Assembly (NCBI GenBank): GCA_016203755.1
Contig: JACQMD010000077.1
Location: 1 to 21,661 of the forward strand
DNA: 21,661 nucleotides
Direction: 5' to 3'
Source: Candidatus Roizmanbacteria bacterium
GTDB taxonomy: Bacteria > Patescibacteriota > Microgenomatia > GCA-001788215 > 2-01-FULL-40-14
Shown: piece after piece, positions 14,510-21,148 of the stretch
Numbering within the stretch: position 1 is the first letter of the stretch
How the letters are laid out: the number at the start of each line of letters is the position of its first letter
Notes under the pieces: generated by a model
Databases searched by the model: none
Seen by the model: the letters and a program-made list of their open reading frames with translations, nothing else
Told to the model about the DNA's origin: nothing
Made by a program: the position numbers and the translations under genes

Positions 14510-14677
14510 TCAAGCGAAATTATTTCGATTTTTTTCCAGGCTGGTCAGTTGTTCGTTAATTGAGTCGATGATTGATGCGATAGATAGTACGAGAGGAACC
14601 AATACGTGTTTTATCCTTGAAAGCAGCTGATAGGTCACGTAACGTTTCGACAGATGAGTGTGGTAGAGGATACTCAT
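14510..14677 (-). CDS. Small hydrophobic protein, paralogue of the 19864-20058 product
   Basis: 55 residues from ATG 14677 to TGA 14510. The core HVLVPLVLSIASIIDSINEQL aligns with RLLVPLLLFLANCIDDINRNL encoded at 19864-20058; LVPLxLxxAxxIDxIN is shared, and upstream LSxRxxxYxL also aligns with one gap. Where residues agree, the codons often differ only at the third base (TTG/TTA, CCT/CCC, GAC/GAT, AAC/AAT), which supports real protein coding. No Shine-Dalgarno site; TAGATT lies 8 bases before the ATG. It is divergent to the HTH-TPR gene. The family was not recognised. A competing frame (14717 to 14558) overlaps it. Confidence 0.5.
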   Translation of the reverse strand: MSILYHTHLSKRYVTYQLLSRIKHVLVPLVLSIASIIDSINEQLTSLEKNRNNFA

Positions 14678-14757
14678 TTTTGATTAATCTAGTTGCTATT
14701 ATGTTCCAAAGTTTCATAAAATAAAGGCCAGGCTGGCAAAATACTTGCCATATCGGG

Positions 14758-14763
14758 TACAAT
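14758..14763 (+). promoter_or_regulatory. -10 box of the HTH-TPR gene (leaderless)
   Basis: TACAAT ends 7 bases before the ATG at 14771. A small hairpin GGCAA-AATAC-TTGCC (14735-14749) lies just upstream and could be an operator. Confidence 0.5.
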
Positions 14764-14770
14764 AACACTA

Positions 14771-15961
14771 ATGTCTTCGAGAGAGAAAACCAAAGAATTT
14801 GCGGAACTGTTTTGGCATCTACGGACACGAAGCGGGTTTCGAAGTATCCGTGAGTTTTCTTTTGCGCTTGCTGATTATGGAATAGTATTTGATGAGAGTA
14901 CGTATACACGGTGGCAGCGGGGAGATAGAATTCCGCAACTGCGATCAACACTTATTGCGATTATCAGATGTTTTATTGATCATAACAGTATTCAAACACT
15001 TGAAGATGCGAATGCTTTTTTGCAGCTTGCTGGCTATGGATGGTTAAGCGATAAAGAACAAAAAGAATTGTTCACGCCAAGTACATCTATGCATAAATCC
15101 ACCGCGCATGATCTTCACGAGAATATTGTCAATTTAGTCCACCCCAAAATTCTGGAAAAACACTGGAACCAGCTCGGGCCAACGTTGTGGCATACGGGCC
15201 GATGGAAAAAATTACGCACCATTGGATCAAAACTCTATACCTATCTACAACAGAATAATAATCAACACCTGTTGGCACGACTCTGCATACAGGAGTTGAG
15301 CTGGTTATACTATTGGCAGGATGATATTGATCAAGCGCTTTCATTGAGCAAAGAAGGATTGACCATTGCAAAAGACAATCATGATTTGTTTTACACCGCA
15401 TACGCCAAACAGCGTCTCGGCAAGGTATACCAGGCAAAAAAAGCATATAAAGAATCAACCGAGTTATTTCTCGATTCGTTGAAAGTATTTCAGGCAATTG
15501 GTGAAGATGAGCGGGCTGGTGATACATTAACCTATTTAGCAGAAACGTACTGGCTCTCCGGCGAAAAACAAAAAGCAGTTGAATCATTTTATGAAGCACT
15601 CCTGACGGCTGAATCGTTAAACGATTTGCCACAAGTGGCCATTATCAGTTCAGACCTCGGAGGGTACATGACAACACATCAGCAGTTTGAACATGCAGAA
15701 GAGTATTTTCACCGCAGTATCCATATAGCAAAACAGATTGGGAGGCGAACAGGGGGCGATATTTGGAACAATATTGGTTTGGGTCTTATTCAGGAGCGGC
15801 AACATAAACAGAAAAATGCCTCAGTGTATTTTCAAAAAGCACAAAACGAAATGGAACACTTAGGGATCACGGACATTCATCACAAAAACGGCGTACTGAT
15901 GAACGGGTTGCGGAAAGAATTACAAGTAAGTTTATTCTATAACAAACCCTCCCATTCCTGA
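14771..15961 (+). CDS. HTH-TPR regulator
   Basis: 396 residues. The first ~100 (SREKTKEFAELFWHLRTRSG, STYTRWQRGDRIPQ, LAGYGWLSDKE) form an XRE-like helix-turn-helix domain of the kind found at the head of NB-ARC or TPR regulators. The remainder is a run of tetratricopeptide repeats (DQALSLSKEGLTIAKDN, AYKESTELFLDSLKVFQAIG, QKAVESFYEALLTAESL, EHAEEYFHRSIHIAKQIG), which usually bind a protein or peptide partner. There is no ATPase domain between them. The gene has a leaderless-type start and overlaps the convergent HD gene by 25 bases. Ligand and targets are unknown. Confidence 0.75.
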   Translation: MSSREKTKEFAELFWHLRTRSGFRSIREFSFALADYGIVFDESTYTRWQRGDRIPQLRSTLIAIIRCFIDHNSIQTLEDANAFLQLAGYGWLSDKEQKELFTPSTSMHKSTAHDLHENIVNLVHPKILEKHWNQLGPTLWHTGRWKKLRTIGSKLYTYLQQNNNQHLLARLCIQELSWLYYWQDDIDQALSLSKEGLTIAKDNHDLFYTAYAKQRLGKVYQAKKAYKESTELFLDSLKVFQAIGEDERAGDTLTYLAETYWLSGEKQKAVESFYEALLTAESLNDLPQVAIISSDLGGYMTTHQQFEHAEEYFHRSIHIAKQIGRRTGGDIWNNIGLGLIQERQHKQKNASVYFQKAQNEMEHLGITDIHHKNGVLMNGLRKELQVSLFYNKPSHS

Positions 15962-16623
15962 AGAAATCGCGCCAGATAGAGTTCTAAAAATTGATGACGT
16001 CCTTCAGCGATTTTAAACCCGGTTTTTGTATTCATCAGATCTCGTAGACGGAGAAGCTTTTCCCGAAAGTGATTGATACTGGTTCTTCCGCCATTTCGGT
16101 ATTCTTCAAATGAGTGATGAGTTATCGGAGGAATATTCGGATCATAAATGGGTTTTCCTTTCTTCCCTCCGTACGCAAAAACTCGTGCAATTCCTATTGC
16201 ACCTATCGCATCCAGACGATCCGCATCCTGAACTATTTCTCCTTCGTACGTACTCATTGGTGTTTTAACATGAGAGCCTTTGTAAGACATCTCTTCGATA
16301 ATTCGGGTGATTGAATCGACGGTGGCAGGATCAACGTTTTGTTCCTGGAGTAGAGAAGAAGCCATGGTAGGGCCAACAGTTAAATCTCCATCATGGAATT
16401 TCCAGTCAGCCACATCATGAAGTAGTGCAGCACCTTCAGCAACAAACATATTCGCCGGTTTACCCTCCTCTGAAGCAATTTTTCGCGCCATATTCCATAC
16501 CCGTTCAACATGAAACCAGTCATGACCAGTAGACTCGCCGGATAATTTTTCGTGGACAATATTTCGTATGGTATTGATAATACTTAGCTCTTGAGAAGTT
16601 AACTGAAGTAGTTCAGGCGACAT
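15937..16623 (-). CDS. HD-domain phosphohydrolase, YedJ-like
   Basis: 228 residues. HD-type metal ligands are seen in GHDWFHVERVW (first His), LLHDVADWKFHD (the His-Asp pair) and VQDADRLDAIGAIGIARVF (last Asp). The whole chain matches the size and order of YedJ-type proteins, which are HD phosphohydrolases, probably acting on nucleotides or other phosphate esters in the cytosol. TATAAT lies 6 bases before the ATG. The gene converges on, and overlaps, the HTH-TPR gene. Confidence 0.85.
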   Translation of the reverse strand: MSPELLQLTSQELSIINTIRNIVHEKLSGESTGHDWFHVERVWNMARKIASEEGKPANMFVAEGAALLHDVADWKFHDGDLTVGPTMASSLLQEQNVDPATVDSITRIIEEMSYKGSHVKTPMSTYEGEIVQDADRLDAIGAIGIARVFAYGGKKGKPIYDPNIPPITHHSFEEYRNGGRTSINHFREKLLRLRDLMNTKTGFKIAEGRHQFLELYLARFLQEWEGLL

Positions 16624-16629
16624 GGTTCT

Positions 16630-16635
16630 ATTATA
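16630..16635 (-). promoter_or_regulatory. -10 box of the HD phosphohydrolase gene (leaderless)
   Basis: A perfect TATAAT on the minus strand (16635-16630), 6 bases before the ATG at 16623. Confidence 0.6.
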
Positions 16636-16660
16636 AACCCCGGAGAAAAGTGCGGTACTT

Positions 16661-16801
16661 TCATTGCTCTGTGTTAAGCAATTTTTGCAGTGCGGATGAG
16701 ATAGTCAGAATATCTTTCAAATCAAGCAGTAAATTTTTTCGAAAGATGTCATCTGTTTGAAACAACTCCTCAAATTCTTTTTCAGAAAGTCCAGAGCTGT
16801 T
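16661..16801 (-). pseudogene. Remnant of a helical protein gene (C-terminal 46 codons)
   Basis: The minus-strand frame directly after a TAA (16804-16802) reads SGLSEKEFEELFQTDDIF and then RKNLLDLKDILTISSALQKL before TGA at 16663-16661. The composition looks like a real helical protein, but there is no ATG. An A8 run just upstream (minus strand) is a likely frameshift site; another frame before it reads ASEVLFSKKNKTALDFL. I read it as the tail of a decayed gene. No family was recognised. The rest of 16802-16878 shows nothing clear. Confidence 0.4.
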
Positions 16802-16878
16802 TTATTTTTTTTAGAAAATAATACTTCAGATGCATATTAACTGGTTGTTTCAGGTAGTGATAATATGGTGGGAGTAGT

Positions 16879-17597
16879 TCACTTCCCATAATTTGCAGTA
16901 ATTTGTTTTGCAACAGCGTGTACTTCGCTAGGATCTAAAGAATTAAATGATGGAATTCCAGGTAGCTCTTGCCTAACCCTATCTCTTGTTGATACAGGAT
17001 TTCTTCCTTTTGGATCAGTAAGGAATAGTGGTGAATCGGTGAATTGTCGTAAATAAGACACTGTACCCATAATACCCATCACATCTCCAGGAACAACAAT
17101 AATTGCGCAAACGTTACGTATTAACGCAGGATCTCTTAAAAACGTCGGGATATTCGCTTCAATCGGATCTCCACCCGCTTCAGCGATAATAATGTCCGGT
17201 TTCGGATATCCTCCATTTATCCAGTTAAAAAGGGTATACGTTCCTTTCTTAAATCTTGTTTCACTCGTATACGTTGTAGGTAAACCAACATCAGGAAAAT
17301 CAATCCAGGGAAATGCGCCAGCATCTCGAAGACTCATCATATCTCGCATGCGTCCGGTACCAGCAAATTTTGTTCCAGCAACTTGCAAACCTTGTTCTTT
17401 TAATGCTCTTACTAACCCAGTTGAGGTTGTTGTTTTTCCAACTTCTGCACTCGTGCCACATACCATAATGATTGGTGCAGATGAGTCAAGTGTTTCGTGA
17501 TGTCCTCTTTAATTGGTATTCCTGCAATCTCAATCTGTCTTCCGGTCAAACGATCAGGAACTTGAATATATGGTTGTTGTGCTTCGCTTATTCGCAT
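16879..17597 (-). pseudogene. P-loop NTPase-like protein (DUF1611/dethiobiotin-synthase-like), frameshifted
   Basis: Frame 1 starts at ATG 17597 (MRISEAQQPYIQVPDRL... to KEDITKH). Frame 2 carries the rest: DSSAPIIMVCGTSAEVGKTT, with Walker A GTSAEVGKTT, then DIIIAEAGGDP (Walker B-like) and CAIIVVPGDVMG. Frame 2 has a TAA near 17512, so one protein needs a one-base shift near 17490-17510. Restarting at ATG 17466 would cut the first beta strand of the P-loop fold. The D-x-GA-x-PWIDF and PTTY motifs resemble DUF1611 proteins, which act on small molecules. It may be a sequencing error or a true lesion. It is the last gene of the minus-strand cluster, 33 bases after the methyltransferase. Confidence 0.55.
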
Positions 17598-17630
17598 AAA
17601 AAGAATAAAAAACTAGTTCTAGTAAAATTA

Positions 17631-18311
17631 TCAGGCAACAAAGGTGTCAATGCTCATTGTATATTTCACGACCCAAAAATGAGTCAGGTAATCAATAGTG
17701 ACGTTATTTGAATAAGGAGCAAAAATATGTGTTAATTCTTCTTTGGTGTAGTAGTTTTTCAAGATGTCAAATTCTTCTTTACTTTCAAGAATTCTCCGTT
17801 TCCATGTATCTTTACCTCCTTTTTTCTTGATAAGCCTCCCGCCTAACTCTTTTCTGTACACCCCATCAACAAACATAATTGAGGAGTTTAACGCAACGCT
17901 TTTATGAAGGGTTGAGAGAAATTGAGTAATTTGTATCTTGGGAATATGTGAGAACCAAAAGTTCGCCATTGCTCCAGTGAAGAGAGGAACGCTTATTGGT
18001 GGATTGTACGCATCTCCAATCAGAAATTGGAATGAACTGTCGGTAATTCTTTGTGAAGCGATCTTAAGCATCTCAACACTGATATCAGATGCCAAAACTT
18101 TTTCTGCACTTCCAACTAAATATTTTGTCCAATACCCCGTACCGCATGCGAGTTCCAACACATGTTTTCCTTTAAAAAGCTTATGAATCTCTTTACCGAT
18201 AAACTCTTGTTCTTTAATACGAACTAGGATGTTACGCTGATAAACAGCATCATATTCTTCTGCGCGTTTTGAATAATATTCTTTTAAGTTATGGTCTATT
18301 TTTTTCTGCAT
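17631..18311 (-). CDS. Class I SAM-dependent methyltransferase
   Basis: 226 residues. Motif I VLELACGTGYWTKYL (about 51-65) binds SAM; ASDISVEML is motif II with the acidic residue for the ribose; FLIGDAYNPP and ANFWFSHIP fit the next motifs. After the Rossmann core the chain ends in a helical/beta tail. It overlaps the end of the TauD-like fusion gene by 16 bases, so the two are probably co-translated. The substrate is a small molecule by family style, but cannot be named. Confidence 0.85.
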   Translation of the reverse strand: MQKKIDHNLKEYYSKRAEEYDAVYQRNILVRIKEQEFIGKEIHKLFKGKHVLELACGTGYWTKYLVGSAEKVLASDISVEMLKIASQRITDSSFQFLIGDAYNPPISVPLFTGAMANFWFSHIPKIQITQFLSTLHKSVALNSSIMFVDGVYRKELGGRLIKKKGGKDTWKRRILESKEEFDILKNYYTKEELTHIFAPYSNNVTIDYLTHFWVVKYTMSIDTFVA

Positions 18312-19366
18312 ATGGCGAGTAACCTCTTTGCGTCATATGGATCACAAATTTTTACTTCAGCATGATACATCTCATCTGCTCGTATAGTAGTGTCGCTATC
18401 AGATAGTCCTTTCTGTCGGGCTTTATTAGTAATACGCACATAGAAATCTGCCCAATCAACACGCGTATCGTGGTTACCAACCATTTCTTGAACAGTAAAG
18501 TGACCTCCTTGTTCAAGGGTATGTTGTAGAGAGTCTGGAGTAAAATGTTGGTAATGCTTATCTCTCACCGGCTGAAGTGTACTTGGCACACGGACAACAA
18601 ATAACCCGTTGTCTTCTAACGCTCGATGTATTTCTACTAATACGTTTGGAATAACAGCTGGTGGAATATGCTCTATTACTGCAATCATTGTTACTGCTTG
18701 TACATACCTTTTGCCTTCTAAAGTAGGAGGTGCAAGTCGTATCAGAACATCTCGCATATTTTCCTTATACCGTAGTCCAAGAGTACTAATGCTATCTACT
18801 GGAAATACAATGGCCATCCGAGCAACATCATCTCTAATATGTGTCGCCATGAACTCTACCGGAGTAGTTGTGAGGAGATGAAAGTCTTCATCTGCTGTTT
18901 GAGGGAATCGTCGTTGTAGCTCATCCACTGCATCACCTGCCCGAACAAACCTGGATTCGCCATTCATCCCAAAAGATTGATTAGTCCATCCAGGGTTAAT
19001 CATTAATATACCAAAATACCGTGGTCTTTGAAGTCCCCATGATTTTGCTGTGTGGGGACGAAGTTCTCCGTCTCTTTCTGTTGCAAGTCTATCCTCCGGT
19101 GGTATATCTGTTCTGATTCTTACATCTCCAATATAGTCTTCGGGTGCTGTACCAGTTGCTCGATATTTTGGCATTAACGGACCAAAAGTACTACAGAATT
19201 CAACAAGTGTTCGCATATCAGGTGGGAAATTAACAACGCGGACAATACCGGTTCTATCAACAGTTCTTCGTGCAAGCTCTGAAGTATTTCCGAGACCTCG
19301 TCGATAATCGACAGGTGCTCCTAATCGAAATTCATCTCTCAGGAGTGGCTTTACTAACTCTCCCAT
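18296..19366 (-). CDS. Degenerate TauD-like domain fused to the C-terminal half of a methyltransferase
   Basis: 356 residues from ATG 19366. Residues about 20-190 resemble TauD/clavaminate-synthase oxygenases (GIVRVVNFPP, PHTAKSWGLQRPRYFGILM, FHLLTTTPVEFMATHIRDD, IVFPVD). The usual HxD iron motif reads HTA, so activity is doubtful. From about 235 the chain is a methyltransferase tail (TMIAVIEHIPPAVIP, HRALEDNGLFVVRVPSTL, KHYQHFTPDSLQHTLEQGG), but the SAM motif I half is missing. The frame is open upstream to 19642, yet that part looks non-coding and overlaps another frame. TATAAT precedes the start by 12 bases (6 before an in-frame TTG at 19372). Confidence 0.55.
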   Translation of the reverse strand: MGELVKPLLRDEFRLGAPVDYRRGLGNTSELARRTVDRTGIVRVVNFPPDMRTLVEFCSTFGPLMPKYRATGTAPEDYIGDVRIRTDIPPEDRLATERDGELRPHTAKSWGLQRPRYFGILMINPGWTNQSFGMNGESRFVRAGDAVDELQRRFPQTADEDFHLLTTTPVEFMATHIRDDVARMAIVFPVDSISTLGLRYKENMRDVLIRLAPPTLEGKRYVQAVTMIAVIEHIPPAVIPNVLVEIHRALEDNGLFVVRVPSTLQPVRDKHYQHFTPDSLQHTLEQGGHFTVQEMVGNHDTRVDWADFYVRITNKARQKGLSDSDTTIRADEMYHAEVKICDPYDAKRLLAICRKK

Positions 19367-19378
19367 ACGCAAAATTCC

Positions 19379-19384
19379 ATTATA
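19379..19384 (-). promoter_or_regulatory. -10 box of the minus-strand methyltransferase cluster
   Basis: TATAAT (19384-19379) preceded by GGGG. It is 12 bases before ATG 19366 and 6 bases before the in-frame TTG 19372, and supports a start well inside the longer open frame. Confidence 0.5.
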
Positions 19385-19439
19385 CCCCTCGTTAATGAAT
19401 TTGCAAGGAGCATCTCGACCGGAACTTGCATGTTGCTGA

Positions 19440-19853
19440 GAAAATACGCGCGGAAATTTCTTCTTGTTGGAATTTACCTTCAATCCTGATTTTATCCAAA
19501 ATAAATATCTGTCTGAAAAAGACGAAATTGAAAAATGGCACAGAGTGTTACTTGAGAAACTGGTGCGATTTCGACTTATAAATCGTGGTAGAACTTCTGA
19601 AAAATGGTATAAAGAGTTTATGTCAACAATGATGAAAAACAAGTTATTTGCAACGCTTTGGCAAAAGGCACAAATGGCATCCGAAGAGCAGGGGATAGCA
19701 AATTATGAACATAAAATAATTGTTGATGCCAGGGATAAAACGAGGAGATTAAACTTTCATATCCTCCGCAGCCCGCTTCTTCAGGATGTACGGTTTGAGA
19801 TGAACTACCATATACCCGGAAACGTTTCAACCTACCACGCATTTTCCCGTTAA
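19440..19853 (+). pseudogene. 5'-truncated gene fragment of unknown family
   Basis: The frame is open from 19440 to TAA 19851-19853. It reads like a genuine helical protein (DFIQNKYLSEKDEIEKWH, LVRFRLINRGRTSEKW, TLWQKAQMASEEQG), but the first ATG is far inside (19621) and only TTG codons lie near the front. It abuts the back-to-back minus-strand cluster. The last ~23 codons (DVRFEMNYHIPGN...) are written by a repeat that recurs at 21037-21102. This fits a gene whose 5' part was lost by rearrangement. The family was not recognised. Confidence 0.4.
19785..19853 (+). repeat. Dispersed repeat, copy 1
   Basis: The first 22 bases (19785-19806) are identical to 21037-21058. Beyond that, similarity is weak but both copies stay open in the same frame: DVRFEMN, then H, G, T, H and R at matching places, then a stop. 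Confidence 0.7.
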
Positions 19854-19863
19854 AACAGTTTTT

Positions 19864-20058
19864 TTACCACGACTGTCTTCGAAGCTTCTCTTCAGTAGAG
19901 CACAAGTTTCTATTGATATCATCAATACAATTGGCAAGGAAAAGGAGAAGGGGAACTAACAGGCGTTTGGATTGTTTCAAGAAATAATACTTCAACCGCA
20001 CCGAAAGCGGCTGGCGGGAAAGAACGTAATTGGTTGTCGGCAAGGTTTCGCTTCCCAT
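19864..20058 (-). CDS. Small hydrophobic protein, paralogue of the 14510-14677 product
   Basis: 64 residues from ATG 20058 to TAA 19864. The core RLLVPLLLFLANCIDDIN aligns with HVLVPLVLSIASIIDSIN encoded at 14510-14677. An N-terminal polar part is followed by a basic stretch (LKYYFLKQSKR), one hydrophobic helix and a polar tail (STEEKLRRQSW). Upstream a palindrome gives a TATAGT -10 box 10 bases before the ATG, divergent to the XRE gene promoter. The start codon lies in the loop of a 7-bp hairpin GTTTCGC/GCGAAAC (20045-20070). It may be a small membrane or regulatory peptide. No family was recognised. Confidence 0.55.
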   Translation of the reverse strand: MGSETLPTTNYVLSRQPLSVRLKYYFLKQSKRLLVPLLLFLANCIDDINRNLCSTEEKLRRQSW

Positions 20059-20066
20059 ACTCGGCG

Positions 20067-20089
20067 AAACTATACTGTAATTATAGTTT
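20067..20089. promoter_or_regulatory. Palindrome with divergent -10 boxes (operator-like)
   Basis: AAACTATA (20067-20074) and TATAGTTT (20082-20089) are perfect inverted arms around a 7-base centre. Each arm contains TATAGT, one facing the small minus-strand gene and one facing the XRE gene. An XRE dimer could bind such a site and control both genes. Confidence 0.5.
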
Positions 20090-20144
20090 ATATTATCTTG
20101 TTAAGCATTACATGTCAAGTATGAAAATTGAACAGTGCATGAGG

Positions 20145-20150
20145 TATACT
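20145..20150 (+). promoter_or_regulatory. -10 box of the XRE regulator gene (leaderless)
   Basis: TATACT ends 7 bases before the ATG at 20158. Confidence 0.5.
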
Positions 20151-20157
20151 ATTCTTC

Positions 20158-20463
20158 ATGGATGGTATTGCTCACAAAATCAGGTATGCCCGGAGAAACA
20201 AAGATCTTTCACAAAAAGTTCTCGGAAAACTTCTTGGGGTAACTGAGATGGCCATTTCTGCTTACGAAACGGGACGTGCCATTCCGCCATTGCCAACCCT
20301 CAAAAAAATTAGCACGATTACGGGATTTCCCCTCGCGTATTTTACCGAAGAGCACGATGATACAATTACTTTGAAAAGATTACACAAAGATATTCAAAAA
20401 ATCAAAAGAGATTCTACTACTATTCTGTCTCTTTTGAAGAAGATATATGAAAATAAACGATAA
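20158..20463 (+). CDS. XRE-family HTH transcriptional regulator
   Basis: 101 residues. An N-terminal helix-turn-helix domain (about 5-62) shows KIRYARRNKDLSQKVLGKLL, VTEMAISAYETGRAIP and LPTLKKISTITGFPLAYF, the standard XRE/Cro fold. The C-terminal 35 residues (LKRLHKDIQKIKRDS, ILSLLKKIYE) form a probable coiled coil for dimer formation. It has no separate ligand domain. The gene overlaps the HD nucleotidase gene by 17 bases, so the two are translated together. It probably represses its own operon through the palindrome at 20067-20089. Confidence 0.85.
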   Translation: MDGIAHKIRYARRNKDLSQKVLGKLLGVTEMAISAYETGRAIPPLPTLKKISTITGFPLAYFTEEHDDTITLKRLHKDIQKIKRDSTTILSLLKKIYENKR

Positions 20464-21028
20464 AACCATCATTCAAGTCGCAATGCAGGTTGGATTACTG
20501 AAACATGTCAAAAGACATGGTTGGATTCTCAAAGGTATTAGAAACAGTGAGAGTGTGGCTGAACATAGCTTTCGTGTAACTTTTTTGACAATGTTACTCC
20601 ATGAAAATAGAAGGCTCAATAAAGAAAAAATCATGAATATGGCATTACTTCATGATTTGGGCACAGCCCTTATAGGCGATATTGTGTATGAACAAGGAAG
20701 AAATATTGTCGCAGCCTTTAAGTACAAACATAAAGATGAGAGAAATGCATTCAAGGAAATGTTTAAAGATGTAGAGGGAAAAGAGAAGTATCTTTCTCTT
20801 TGGGATGAATTTATTGCTCAAACAACCCCGGAAGCAAAATTCGTAAAACAAGTAGAAAAGTTAGAGATGGTTCTACAAGCGTTGGAATATGAACAACAAG
20901 GCTATGAACCGGTGTTGTTTGATGAATTTTGGGAAAACGCCAGCCTCTATATTAAAAATTCTGAATTGGAGCCGCTGTATCGGGAGCTTCAAGAAGAACG
21001 ATTGAAGAAAACCCAGTACGATAGATAG
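20447..21028 (+). CDS. HD-domain 5'-nucleotidase, YfbR/HDDC2-like
   Basis: 193 residues. The family marks are ESVAEHSFRVTFLTMLL (first His), ALLHDLGTALIGDI (His-Asp pair) and VEKLEMVLQALEYE, where YfbR enzymes usually have DKLE; here Glu replaces that Asp, which could weaken metal binding. YfbR hydrolyses 5'-deoxynucleoside monophosphates in the cytosol. The start ATG overlaps the XRE gene, which suggests a regulated two-gene unit. Regulation of nucleotide pools or a defence role is possible but not shown. Confidence 0.8.
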   Translation: MKINDKTIIQVAMQVGLLKHVKRHGWILKGIRNSESVAEHSFRVTFLTMLLHENRRLNKEKIMNMALLHDLGTALIGDIVYEQGRNIVAAFKYKHKDERNAFKEMFKDVEGKEKYLSLWDEFIAQTTPEAKFVKQVEKLEMVLQALEYEQQGYEPVLFDEFWENASLYIKNSELEPLYRELQEERLKKTQYDR

Positions 21029-21036
21029 CCATTTAC

Positions 21037-21102
21037 GATGTACGGTTTGAGATGAACTGTCATAGAGTGGGGGATAGAGAGACGCTTCACCATCTCCGGT
21101 AA
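21037..21102 (+). repeat. Dispersed repeat, copy 2
   Basis: Bases 21037-21058 are identical to 19785-19806. It starts 8 bases after the HD gene stop and stays open as DVRFEMNCHRVGD... to TAA at 21100-21102. Confidence 0.7.
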
Positions 21103-21110
21103 ATTCCATC

Positions 21111-21139
21111 TTGACAAGTTCCCTTAAACTTTATAAAGT
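21111..21139 (+). promoter_or_regulatory. Promoter of the AbiEi-like gene
   Basis: TTGACA (21111-21116), 17 bases, TAAAGT (21134-21139). The ATG at 21149 lies 9 bases further, so the leader is at most a few bases. No Shine-Dalgarno site is seen. Confidence 0.65.
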
Positions 21140-21148
21140 AATAAGTAT

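Noticed and set aside
14558..14717. Competing minus-strand frame starting MKLWNIIATRLIKNEYPL with a plausible composition
   Set aside because: It overlaps the 14510-14677 frame, has no partner elsewhere in the window, and lacks the third-base pattern that supports the other frame. It remains a possible alternative.
17613..17622. CTAGTTCTAG as an operator between the methyltransferase and P-loop genes
   Set aside because: The arms are only 4-5 bases and lie within an apparent operon; too weak to call.
19367..19642. N-terminal extension of the TauD-like fusion gene up to 19642
   Set aside because: The extra 92 residues look like antisense of another frame, and a TATAAT box at 19384-19379 lies inside this part, so the start near 19366 is preferred.
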